Shown here: positions 1 through 7,598 of the stretch, in pieces
Layout: the number at the start of each line of letters is the position of its first letter
Position numbering within the stretch: the stretch's first letter is position 1
Assembly: GCA_044227705.1 (NCBI GenBank)
Contig: JBGAWE010000054.1
Location: 1-23,072, forward strand
Source of the DNA: JANOQP01 sp044227705
GTDB taxonomy: Bacteria; Bacteroidota; Bacteroidia; Chitinophagales; Saprospiraceae
Reading direction: 5' to 3'
DNA length: 23,072 bases
Program-made: the position numbers and the translations under genes
The notes under the pieces: model-generated
Told to the model about the DNA's origin: nothing
Database searches by the model: none
The model's input: the letters and a program-made list of their open reading frames with translations, nothing else

Positions 1-1717
1 ACGGCAGCCTCGGTTCGTTCAACACCCAAAAGGCGGCGGTCAACCTCGGGACTGGCCTCTTGCCCGGCGGCATTGTGTTCGACGGGCGGCTCTCGCGCAT
101 CCGATCCGACGGCTGGGTCGACCGTTCGGCGAGCGATTTGAAGTCTTGGTTCGTCACCGGCGCGTGGGTCGGGCAGCGGGCCTCGCTTCGGGCGAACGTC
201 TTCTCCGGCCACGAAAGAACTTATCAAAGCTGGTACGGCCTTCCCGTCCAATTCATTGACAACCAACAGTTTATCCGCTACAACGCGGCGGGGACCGAGC
301 GACCCGGCAGCCCATACCCCGACCAAGTGGACGACTACGGGCAGACGCACTACCAGCTCATCTTCAATCAAAAACTGGCCGAGAACTGGCGGCTCAACCT
401 CAACCTCCACCGAACCGACGGCGCGGGTTTTTACGAGGAATACAAAGCCGTGCAAGACCTCGCCGAGTACGGCCTGACCGATTCTGTCGCGTCGGATTTG
501 GTGCGGCAGAAGTGGCTCGACAACTCTTTTCAGGGCGCGACGTGGGCCTTGCTTTTTCAAAAAGAAAAGACGGAAAGCACCCTTGGTGGCGGCTGGAACC
601 GATACGACGGGCGACACTTCGGGCGGCTCGTCTGGGCGCAGCGGCCCGGCACCGACGGCCATGTTTATTACGACGACGACGCCCGCAAGACCGACCTCAA
701 CCTCTTTTGGAAAGCCGAGCGGCAGACACGCCTCGGCCGGGCGATGCTCGACCTGCAATGGAGACACGTCGAGCACCGGTTCGAGGGAATCGATGGCGGC
801 GGCGAGCGCGGGCCGCTCTCGGCCCGGTTCGATTTTTTCAACCCAAAAGCTGGTTTCTCCTCCAAAATCAATGAAAACCAGCGGCTCTACGCCTTTTTCG
901 GCGTCGGCCACCGCGAGCCGAACCGCGACGACCTTGTTGAATCGACCCCGGCTTCGCGGCCCCGGCCCGAGCGGATGCTCGATTGGGAAGGCGGCTGGGA
1001 GCTTCAAAAAATCGGCTCGCGGCTGGCGGCCAACCTCTTTTTCATGGACTATTTCGACCAGCTCGCGCTGACCGGCAGGCTCAACGACGTGGGCGCCGCG
1101 ACCCGCGTCAACGTGCCGCGCAGCCACCGGGCCGGGCTGGAAATCGAGGCGGCGACGAACTTCCTCGGCCGGGGCAGTTTCACGGCGAACGCCAGTTTTT
1201 CGGAGAACAAAATCCGCCGCTTCACCGCCTACTTCGACGACTGGGACACGGGCGAGCAGGTCAGCCAGGTCTTTGAAAAGACCGACCTCGCGCTCTCGCC
1301 GCCGGTCGTCGCAAGCGGGGAGGTCGGCTGGGATTTTTTGCCGAGAACCTGCAAAACCGGGCAGGTTTCGGCCAGCTTGACGGGAAAATATGTCGGCCGT
1401 CAGTTCCTCGACAACACCTCGAGTGCCGCTCGAATGCCGCGCGGCAGCTCGACAGCTACGGCTACCTCGACGGCCGCGTGAAGTTTTCCCTCAAAAAATG
1501 GGCGGGGAAGGAGGCGGTTTTCACCTTCACGGCCACCAACCTTTTGAACCGGAACTACGTCCCGACCGGCTGGACCTACGCCTTCCGCTCGGCCAACTAC
1601 GATCCCGTGCCGGACGACCCATACGCGGGGAGCGAGGGCGGTGGGGCGTACCATCTGACGGGGCTTTTCCCGCAGGCCGGGCGCGGTTACCTGGCCTCGA
1701 TTCGCATCGGCTTTTGA
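1..1717 (+). CDS. TonB-dependent outer-membrane receptor, 5' truncated, with one frameshift
   Basis: This is an outer-membrane beta-barrel that takes up a ligand using TonB energy; the ligand cannot be told from this part. The reading frame is open from the first bases (GSFNTQKAAVNLGTG follows at position 3), so the N-terminal plug lies outside the window. Alternating aromatic strands, YVGRQFLDNTS and TATNLLNRNYVPTGW, and the terminal aromatic residue in ASIRIGF are typical of the barrel of iron or siderophore receptors. The frame breaks between about 1418 and 1442: the upstream frame would stop at 1481, while the family-like RQLDSYGYLDGRVKFSLKKW continues in another frame to the stop at 1717. 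One missing base, for example in the AA at about 1432, restores DNTSSAARNAARQLDSYG. I take this as a probable sequencing error. The next gene starts 3 bp downstream, so the two are probably co-transcribed. Confidence 0.9.
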
Positions 1718-1720
1718 ACC

Positions 1721-2530
1721 ATGACCTATTTGAGCATCCATATTTTCCCGAAACCGGGCGAGTCGCTCGACTACCTCATCTCGCGGTGGTTAGGGCTTTT
1801 CGTGCAAAAGCTCCACGAGGCCCAGCCCGGGTTCAAAAAATACTTTTTCATCCGCTCGGTGGAGGGCGGCGAGCACCTCCGGCTGCGGGTGCGCGGCTCG
1901 GCGGCGTTCTTCGAGGAGACGGTCACTCCGCTCGTTGCCGAGGTTTTTGAAAAGGAGGCAGGGGCCGCGCTGGCCGTCGTGCCCTATGTGCCGGAGGTAG
2001 AGCGGTTTGGCGGGGCGGCGGGCTATCTGGCTTCGGAGGAATACTTCGGGGCCAGTTCGGCCGCCGCTTTCAGCCTCGTCTCTGAGGCGCGAGGCGAGTA
2101 CGAGGTCAAGATGGGCGACGCGCTCCTGCTGCACATCGGCGTGGCCGTCGCGGCCGGATTCACAAGGCGGGAGGCCGCTGCTTATTTCGCCGGGCTGGCA
2201 CGCGACTGGCTGCCCGTCCTCTGCCGCCCGGAGACTGCCTTCCAAAACGGGGAGGCAGAGGCCTATTTCGCTGCCATCGAGGGGGGAATGCAGGCCGCTT
2301 TTGAAAAACAGGAAGAGACGTCGCGTCGGGCCGTGTCCGATTTTTGGGAACAGTTCGAGCAAGTGGAGGGCGACGTTTTCTTGTCCAACTGGCTGAAAAT
2401 CAACCAGTTGCTCTTGCCCGAAATCCCGCCATCGGCGTGGCCTGATTTGATGCACCTGACCAACAACCGGCTCGGCATCGCCAATCAGGACGAGGTTTTT
2501 CTGTTCCACTTGCTGGGGAAGGTTTTGTAA
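1721..2530 (+). CDS. Stand-alone lantibiotic/thiopeptide dehydratase C-terminal domain protein (thiopeptide-type bacteriocin biosynthesis family)
   Basis: The 269-residue protein matches, from memory of the family, the C-terminal (glutamate-elimination) domain of LanB-type dehydratases, here without the large N-terminal glutamylation domain. The diagnostic blocks are KKYFFIRSVEGGEHLRLRVR (residues ~39-58), YVPEVERFGGAAGYLASEEY (~89-108) and LMHLTNNRLGI near the C-terminus. In split dehydratases such as those of thiopeptide pathways this part removes glutamate from glutamylated Ser/Thr; relatives also occur with peptide aminoacyl-tRNA ligases. No precursor peptide, LanB N-domain or cyclase is visible here, so the substrate is unknown. 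The ATG lies 3 bp after the TonB receptor stop, which suggests one operon. No signal peptide or membrane segment is seen, so it is probably cytoplasmic. The family call is firm; activity is inferred. Confidence 0.85.
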   Translation: MTYLSIHIFPKPGESLDYLISRWLGLFVQKLHEAQPGFKKYFFIRSVEGGEHLRLRVRGSAAFFEETVTPLVAEVFEKEAGAALAVVPYVPEVERFGGAAGYLASEEYFGASSAAAFSLVSEARGEYEVKMGDALLLHIGVAVAAGFTRREAAAYFAGLARDWLPVLCRPETAFQNGEAEAYFAAIEGGMQAAFEKQEETSRRAVSDFWEQFEQVEGDVFLSNWLKINQLLLPEIPPSAWPDLMHLTNNRLGIANQDEVFLFHLLGKVL

Positions 2531-2542
2531 TCTGATTCAAAA

Positions 2543-2574
2543 AAATCCCCGACCGCGAAAACGGCCGGGGATTT
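2543..2574. terminator. Bidirectional rho-independent terminator
   Basis: Arms at 2543-2555 and 2562-2574 pair over 13 bp with one mismatch around a 6-nt loop. It sits between convergent genes. The U-tract is stronger for the minus strand (seven T after the stem), so it mainly serves the glutamate dehydrogenase gene but can also end the TonB operon. Confidence 0.8.
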
Positions 2575-2599
2575 CCATTGAAAAACCCTTCCCAAAACC

Positions 2600-3900
2600 T
2601 CACGGCCAAATCCCGAGCGACATGTAATCGCTCGCAATCTTCTTGAGCGAGCAGACAAACGCCGCCGTCCTCATGTCGGGAATTTTCGGGTTGTCCTTCA
2701 TCGTGTCGCGGATGTTCTGATAAGCAATGATCATCGTGTCCTCGAGGCCGGAGTTGACGAGGGTCACCTCGTCGCCACCCTTTGTGATGAACTCGCGCGT
2801 CTTCTTGTCGATGGGCTTGCCAGTCGTCTTTTCGACGAGATCGACGAGCTTCTCGTAGGTGTTGTGCTGAAAGCGATTCTCCAGCCGGCCGAGCCGGTGG
2901 TGCGAGAGGTTCTTGAGCCACTCGAAATAGCTGACCGTCACGCCGCCCGCATTGATGTAGAAGTCGGGCAGGACAAGGATTCCCTTTTTGACGAGCACCT
3001 CGTCGGCCTCGGCGGTGACGGGGCCGTTGGCGCCCTCGGCGACCACTTTCGCCCTTGGATGGAGCCGGTCTTTTTGCGGAAGGCGAGGAGTTCCTCGATG
3101 TCGATGTTCTGGTCGCTTGCGATGGCTCCCTCGCGCTCGGCGACGCCGATGATCTTGAAGCCGCCCTCCTTTTGGGAAATCAGCGCGGCGTTGGAGCCGA
3201 CGTTGCCGAGGCCCTGCACGACCATCGTCTTGCCCTTCGTGCCGCACTCGAGGCCGACTTTTTTCATCATTTCCTCGTCGTTCAAAAGCTCGCGGATGCC
3301 ATAATAGACGCCGCGCCCGGTCGCCTCGGCGCGCCCACGGATGCCGTTTTGGGTCACGGGCTTGCCGGTGACGCAGGCGATGCCGTCGATTTCGCCGTGC
3401 TTCAAGGCCTGATAGGTGTCCATGATCCACGCCATCTCGCGGGGGCCGGTGCCATAGTCAGGGGCGGGAACGTCGATGCCGGGGCCGATGAAATTTTTGT
3501 GGACAAGCTCGCTCGTGTAGCGGCGGGTGATGGCCTGAAGCTGCCACTCGGTGTAGTCGGCCGGGTTGATTTTGATGCCGCCCTTCGCGCCGCCGAACGG
3601 CACGTCAACGAGCGCGCACTTGTAGGTCATCAGCGAGGCGAGCGCCATCACCTCGTCCTGGTCGACAGAGAGGGCGTAGCGGATGCCGCCCTTCGTGGGC
3701 ATCCGGTGGTGCGAGTGCTGGACGCGATAGGCCTCGATGACCTTGTAGTCGCCGTCCTCGCCGCGGATGGGGAAACGGATTTGCAGCACGAGGTTGCAGG
3801 CCTTGATTTGTTCAACCAACCCCTTCGGGATGTCGGTGTAGGAGGCCGCCTTTTCGACGTAGTCCTGAACGCTTTGAAAGAAGGAGATTTTACCGCTCAT
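2600..3900 (-). CDS. gdhA: Glu/Leu/Phe/Val dehydrogenase (glutamate dehydrogenase), with one frameshift
   Basis: The enzyme catalyses reversible oxidative deamination of an amino acid, most likely glutamate to 2-oxoglutarate and ammonia, in the cytoplasm. Visible landmarks are the substrate-binding MPTKGGIRY (K70), the catalytic lysine in PFGGAKGGIK (K106), the active-site aspartate in VPAPDYGTG (D148) and the nucleotide-binding GLGNVG (230-235). The frame breaks near 3053: after KKTGSIQG the family sequence AKVVAEGANGPVTAEADEVL continues in another frame to the stop at 2600. Adding one G to the GGG run there gives exactly 434 codons (433 residues), a normal family length. I therefore read this as an intact gene with a one-base error. 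Its ATG overlaps the end of the upstream ccmD-like gene by 11 bp, implying translational coupling. Cofactor preference (NAD or NADP) cannot be read with confidence. Confidence 0.92.
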
Positions 3901-4129
3901 TGTCTTGAAAGATTTGATGTTCGAGTTTGGTTAGCTTACTGTCAAGCCGCCAGAGCCAGGTGGCCAGACCGATGAAAATTACGACGATTACAGCGACGAC
4001 GACGTTGATTTTGCCGGTCTGCCGCATGAAGTCCTGCATCGGCTCGGCGGCCTGCGCGGCCAGCCCTGATGAGGCCAGCAGCATAGGAGCGAGGGCGGCA
4101 GCGACTTTTCTGTTTCTGAAATTTTCCAT
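3890..4129 (-). CDS. CcmD-like small membrane protein
   Basis: This 79-residue protein has a signal-like hydrophobic N-terminus (residues ~8-28, ending AAQAAEP), then MRQTGKINVVVAVIVVIFIG with a membrane helix at ~44-62, and a charged tail LDSKLTKLEHQ. That layout matches the Bacteroidota CcmD family, whose members are linked to cytochrome c maturation and heme handling; no ccsA/ccmC partner is in the window. I chose the ATG at 4129; a TTG at 4138 would add three residues. The stop overlaps the glutamate dehydrogenase start in ATGAGCGGTAA, so the two genes form an operon. The family call rests on pattern and size, as small membrane proteins are hard to assign. Confidence 0.7.
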   Translation of the reverse strand: MENFRNRKVAAALAPMLLASSGLAAQAAEPMQDFMRQTGKINVVVAVIVVIFIGLATWLWRLDSKLTKLEHQIFQDNER

Positions 4130-4169
4130 GGCGAGCAAGGCTTAATTTTTTTTGAAATGATGCTCGGGG

Positions 4170-4177
4170 CGAAAGTA
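4170..4177 (-). promoter_or_regulatory. Possible -7 promoter box for ccmD-gdh
   Basis: TACTTTCG on the minus strand is one base from the Bacteroidota -7 consensus TAnnTTTG. It lies about 40 bp upstream of the ccmD-like ATG. No clear TTTG -33 box is present at the usual distance, so this is tentative. Confidence 0.35.
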
Positions 4178-4250
4178 GCACAGCATTTATGCTGTGAAAG
4201 CTGGCGCGGCTTTTTCCTGCTCGGTGTAAATCGCAGCATGAATGCTGTGC

Positions 4251-4258
4251 TACTTTCG
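4251..4258 (+). promoter_or_regulatory. Possible -7 promoter box for murB
   Basis: TACTTTCG lies only 4 bases before the murB ATG at 4263. If used, transcription would start at or just inside the first codons and give a leaderless or nearly leaderless mRNA. There is no clear -33 box. It mirrors the box in the other arm of the inverted repeat. Confidence 0.3.
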
Positions 4259-4262
4259 CCCG

Positions 4263-5270
4263 ATGCAACTCGTTGAAAATCAACCGCTCCAGCAACTCAA
4301 CACCTTCGGCCTCGCCGCCCGCGCCGAGTTTTTCGTCGAGATAAAAACCGAGGCCGACCTCCGCGCCGCTTTGAAAACCCCGCCCGGCCCGGTCTTCGTC
4401 CTCGGCGGCGGCTCCAACCTCCTTTTGACGAAAGACGTGCGCGGCCTCGTCCTAAAAAACTCGCTGACCGGCATTGAAACCCGCCGCCGAACGGCCAACC
4501 GAACTTGGGTACGCGCAGCGGGCGGCGAGAACTGGCACCGCCTCGTCCTCTGGTCGCTCGACCAAGGCCTCGCGGGCCTCGAAAACCTCTCGCTCATCCC
4601 CGGCACGGTCGGCGCGGCGCCGATTCAGAACATCGGGGCCTACGGGGTTGAACTGAAAGATGCATTCCTCAAACTCGAAGCCGTCGAACTGGCGACCGGC
4701 CGCCGCCGTGTTTTTTCAAAAGAGGAATGCCGCTTCGGCTATCGGGACAGCTTTTTCAAAAGGGAAGGAAAAGGCAAATTTTTCATCACCGCCGTCTGGT
4801 TCTCGCTGCGAAACGAGCCTCGGCTCAACCTCGAATACGGGGCGATCCGAGAGACCCTCGCCGAGCGCGGCATTGAAAAGCCGACGGCGAAGGATGTTTC
4901 GGATGCAGTCGTCGCCATCCGCCGATCAAAGCTTCCCGACCCCGCGGAGATTGGGAACAGCGGCAGCTTTTTCAAAAACCCGGAGGTCGAGACTTCTTTT
5001 TGCCTAAAACTTTTGAAAGGCTGGCCGAAGATGCCCCATTTCGACCTCGGCGGCGGTCGCTCGAAAATCCCTGCCGGCTGGCTCATCGAGCAGTGCGGCT
5101 GGAAAGGGCGGCGGCTGGGCAACGCCGGTTGCTATGAAAAACAGGCCCTCGTGCTGGTCAACCTCGGCGGCGCGACGGGAGAAGAGGTCTGGCAGCTCGC
5201 GCAGCAAATCATCCAATCTGTGGAGGAGAAGTTCGGCGTCCGGCTGGAGCCGGAGGTCAATGTGATTTAA
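4263..5270 (+). CDS. murB: UDP-N-acetylmuramate dehydrogenase (UDP-N-acetylenolpyruvoylglucosamine reductase)
   Basis: MurB reduces UDP-GlcNAc-enolpyruvate to UDP-MurNAc with NADPH and FAD, an early cytoplasmic step of peptidoglycan synthesis. The 335-residue protein has the FAD-binding VFVLGGGSNLLLT (~45-57), PGTVGAAPIQNIGAYGVELK, the active-site arginine in GYRDSFFK (~157), the proton-donor serine in GNSGSFFKNP and the glutamate in LEPEV near the C-terminus. The Tyr-containing loop and overall length fit the E. coli-like type I enzyme. I chose the ATG at 4263 (MQLVENQPLQQLNTFG) because the family starts there; an in-frame ATG at 4242 would begin inside the inverted repeat. The gene ends overlapping by 3 bp the convergent stop of the propeller gene. 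Confidence 0.96.
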   Translation: MQLVENQPLQQLNTFGLAARAEFFVEIKTEADLRAALKTPPGPVFVLGGGSNLLLTKDVRGLVLKNSLTGIETRRRTANRTWVRAAGGENWHRLVLWSLDQGLAGLENLSLIPGTVGAAPIQNIGAYGVELKDAFLKLEAVELATGRRRVFSKEECRFGYRDSFFKREGKGKFFITAVWFSLRNEPRLNLEYGAIRETLAERGIEKPTAKDVSDAVVAIRRSKLPDPAEIGNSGSFFKNPEVETSFCLKLLKGWPKMPHFDLGGGRSKIPAGWLIEQCGWKGRRLGNAGCYEKQALVLVNLGGATGEEVWQLAQQIIQSVEEKFGVRLEPEVNVI

Positions 5271-7345
5271 CGGATGAGCGTCACCGTCCCGATGAACGGC
5301 ACGAGCTTCCCGTTCCCCATCAAAACCCGCACGTCGTAGATGAACACGCCGGGGTCGAGGCGGCGGCCGCGGTAGTTGCCGTTCCAGCCGAAGGCCGGGT
5401 CGTTGGGCGGGAAATGTTCTTTCAAAAAGACAGGGTGGCCCTGCCTGTCAAAAACCGACATCGACGCGATTTCAGTGACCGCCGCCGGGTCGGCGAAGAC
5501 GTAGAAGATGTCGTTGTACAGGTTCTTGTCCGGCGTGAAGACGTTGGGGATGTAGACGTTCCGCGGCTTGCACGGGCAGATGTGGACGGTGTCGCGGGCG
5601 ATGCAGCCGTTGGCCCCGGTGACCATGACGGAGACGGTCTGCTCCGTCGCCACCTCGATTGTCGGAAGGGCCGAGCCGGTGCTCCAGCCGTAGGTGACGG
5701 CACCTGGCGTGGCCACGTTTTTCATCCAAGTTTCGTCGAGGAAGAGGGTCGAGTCCGGCCCGAGTTCGAGCGCGGGGGTTTCGAGGGTCTCCACCCAAAT
5801 CGAGTCGCGGAGGAAACAGGCGTTCCCATCTATGGCGAGGAAGCCGAAAAAGGCCGACGTGTCCGGCGGGACATAGGTCATCGCCTCCGTCGTTGTGCCG
5901 TTTTGCCACCAAATTTTGCAGTCGCCGCCTGAGCAGCCGGTCAGGGCCGCGTCGAGCGGCAGCGGCTCGCGGGCGCACTGAAGCGCGTCGGGCGGAAGGC
6001 CGTCGGCGATTTTGCAAGAGGTTTTGAGAAGCCAGATGTCATTCAGCCCTTTCGTTGGCAGGGTGTGGACGCCTCCGACGCCCGACATCGAATGGCCGGA
6101 AAGGAGGATCGAGCCGTCGTCGTCCGTCTGCAAAACATCGGTCACGGCGTCGATTTCGGAACCGCCCCAGCTTTTGTTCCACCGCATTTTGCCGGTGGAG
6201 TCGGCGAAGACGAGCCAAAAATCGTAGTTCCCAAAACCCTGGCTGGTGTGGCTCCCGCCGACGGGCGAATCGCTGGTCCCCGCCAAAAGGAGGCTGCCGT
6301 CGAGTGACTCGAGGCCTCTATAAAGGTGGTCGAAACCGCTGCCGCCGTAGCTTTTTTGCCAGATTTCGCTCAAATCCGGCCTGATTTTGATGACCCAGTC
6401 GTCGAACGAGCCGAAGGTCTCGGCCGTCCGATCACCCTCTTTTTTCGAGGCGGAGCCGCCGAGGAGGAGGAAGTTTCCGTCTTTCAAAGGGAGGATTTGC
6501 TGCAACTGGTCGCGCTCCGCCCCACCGAACCTTCTATCTCGAACCGGCTCGCCGTCGCCTGCGATTTCCATCACCCAAAAATCGACCATGCCGCGAGCGG
6601 GAAGGCTCGGCGAGCCGCCCGGCCCGGCCTCCGAATCGGTCGAGCCGCCGAGCAAAAAGCCGCCCGAGGCCAATGGCACGACTGAATACAGGTTGTCCAG
6701 CCCCGCGCCGCCGTAGCCTTTCTGCCAGACGATTTCGCCGGCAAGTGTCATCCTGACGACCCACCAGTCGGTGCCACCGAGCGGGGCAGTTGTCTTCGCG
6801 CCGTCGGCCGGGCTGTCGGAGAAACCGGCGAGCAGAAAGTCGCCGTTCTGGCAGGGCGTGAGCGAGAAGAGGTAGTCGTCGCCGCTGCCGCCGATGGTTT
6901 TTTCCCAAGTCTTGTTGAAATTGGAGTCGAGGCGGACGAGCCAAAAGTCCTGTTTGCCGTAGCCGTCGGTCTCTTTCGAGCCGCTCTTTGGAGAGGCGCT
7001 GTGGCCCGCGAGCAGCCAGCCGCCGTCGGGCAGGGGGCGCGTCTCCCAGAGCTTGTCCTCCTCGCTGCCGCCGAAGGTCTTGTCCCAGATTTTGTTGCCG
7101 TTTTTGTCGGTCTTGACGAGCCACCAGTCGGCCGCCCCGTTGAGCGGCAAGGAGATGTCGCCACCGCCCTGCCCGGCCGCGTTTCCACCGGAGAGGAAGC
7201 CGCCGTCAGGGGTTTTTATCGTGAAGTGCAGCTCGTCCCAGCCCGCACCGCCGAGGCTTCGGTCCCATTCGCGCTGGGGTTGCGCCCATGTTTTTGCGGC
7301 GAAAAGAAGGCAGGCAAAAGCCAGCAATTGATGCGGGAGTCTCAT
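5267..7345 (-). CDS. Secreted seven-repeat propeller-like protein with T9SS type B sorting domain (second copy)
   Basis: The protein has 692 residues. A signal peptide (~1-24, MRLPHQLLAFACLLFAAKTW then AQPQ) is followed by seven ~60-residue repeats, each opening with W-D-K-x-x-G-G-x-x-x-D and containing DGG-F-L-L-x-G-x-S and DFW-L-V-x-x-D; for example WDKTFGGSEEDKLW and WQKSYGGSGFDHLY. Seven repeats suggest a seven-bladed beta-propeller. A Cys-containing Ig/PKD-like stretch (starting at CKIADGLPP) leads to a C-terminal gliding-motility/CHU_C domain, YIPNVFTPDKNLYNDIF to FIGTVTLIR, which directs T9SS export and surface attachment. It runs on from the upstream paralog only because that gene has lost its stop through a frameshift. 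The ATG at 7345, signal peptide and promoter near 7545 show a separate gene. The ligand or surface role is unknown. Confidence 0.88.
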   Translation of the reverse strand: MRLPHQLLAFACLLFAAKTWAQPQREWDRSLGGAGWDELHFTIKTPDGGFLSGGNAAGQGGGDISLPLNGAADWWLVKTDKNGNKIWDKTFGGSEEDKLWETRPLPDGGWLLAGHSASPKSGSKETDGYGKQDFWLVRLDSNFNKTWEKTIGGSGDDYLFSLTPCQNGDFLLAGFSDSPADGAKTTAPLGGTDWWVVRMTLAGEIVWQKGYGGAGLDNLYSVVPLASGGFLLGGSTDSEAGPGGSPSLPARGMVDFWVMEIAGDGEPVRDRRFGGAERDQLQQILPLKDGNFLLLGGSASKKEGDRTAETFGSFDDWVIKIRPDLSEIWQKSYGGSGFDHLYRGLESLDGSLLLAGTSDSPVGGSHTSQGFGNYDFWLVFADSTGKMRWNKSWGGSEIDAVTDVLQTDDDGSILLSGHSMSGVGGVHTLPTKGLNDIWLLKTSCKIADGLPPDALQCAREPLPLDAALTGCSGGDCKIWWQNGTTTEAMTYVPPDTSAFFGFLAIDGNACFLRDSIWVETLETPALELGPDSTLFLDETWMKNVATPGAVTYGWSTGSALPTIEVATEQTVSVMVTGANGCIARDTVHICPCKPRNVYIPNVFTPDKNLYNDIFYVFADPAAVTEIASMSVFDRQGHPVFLKEHFPPNDPAFGWNGNYRGRRLDPGVFIYDVRVLMGNGKLVPFIGTVTLIR

Positions 7346-7541
7346 CGAATAGTGTTGGTTCGTGTGCGTCTCAAATGGAAGGGCGGGCGGCCAAGCAGCG
7401 AATCGAACGTGCGCTCGGCGAAATCTGGATTCAAAAAAAGCGTGCCGAGCCGGGCAAACAGGCCGATCGGCTGAAAAATGGAAGGCGTGGAAAAGGATTG
7501 TATGGCAGCTGCGGAAGGAGGATTTGCCGCCATAATTGGCA

Positions 7542-7570
7542 CAAAAGTAGAAAGAGGCGGGGCCGCGAAA
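7542..7570 (-). promoter_or_regulatory. Bacteroidota-type promoter of the second propeller gene
   Basis: On the minus strand TACTTTTG (7549-7542) matches the -7 consensus TAnnTTTG exactly. A TTTCG at 7570-7566, one base off TTTG, is at about the right -33 spacing (17 nt between). It predicts a leader of roughly 190 nt before the ATG at 7345 and supports two separate genes. Confidence 0.55.
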
Positions 7571-7598
7571 GAAGTGCTGGAGAAATTGCGAGAAACCC

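Larger units (their letters stand above)
4167..4261. repeat. Inverted repeat of two self-palindromic units between divergent genes
   Basis: A perfect 21-nt inverted repeat has arms at 4167-4187 and 4241-4261, and extends with a few mismatches to 4196 and 4232. Each arm also contains its own palindrome (ACAGCATTTATGCTGT on the left, GCAGCATGAATGCTG on the right). The region lies between the divergent ccmD-gdh operon and murB. The arms end in outward-pointing TACTTTCG boxes. It may be a REP/MITE-like repeat, a divergent regulatory region, or both. Confidence 0.85.

Noticed and set aside
3055..3975. Plus-strand open frame of about 300 codons opposite glutamate dehydrogenase
   Set aside because: It is a shadow of gdh; the gdh frame has clear catalytic motifs and this one has none.
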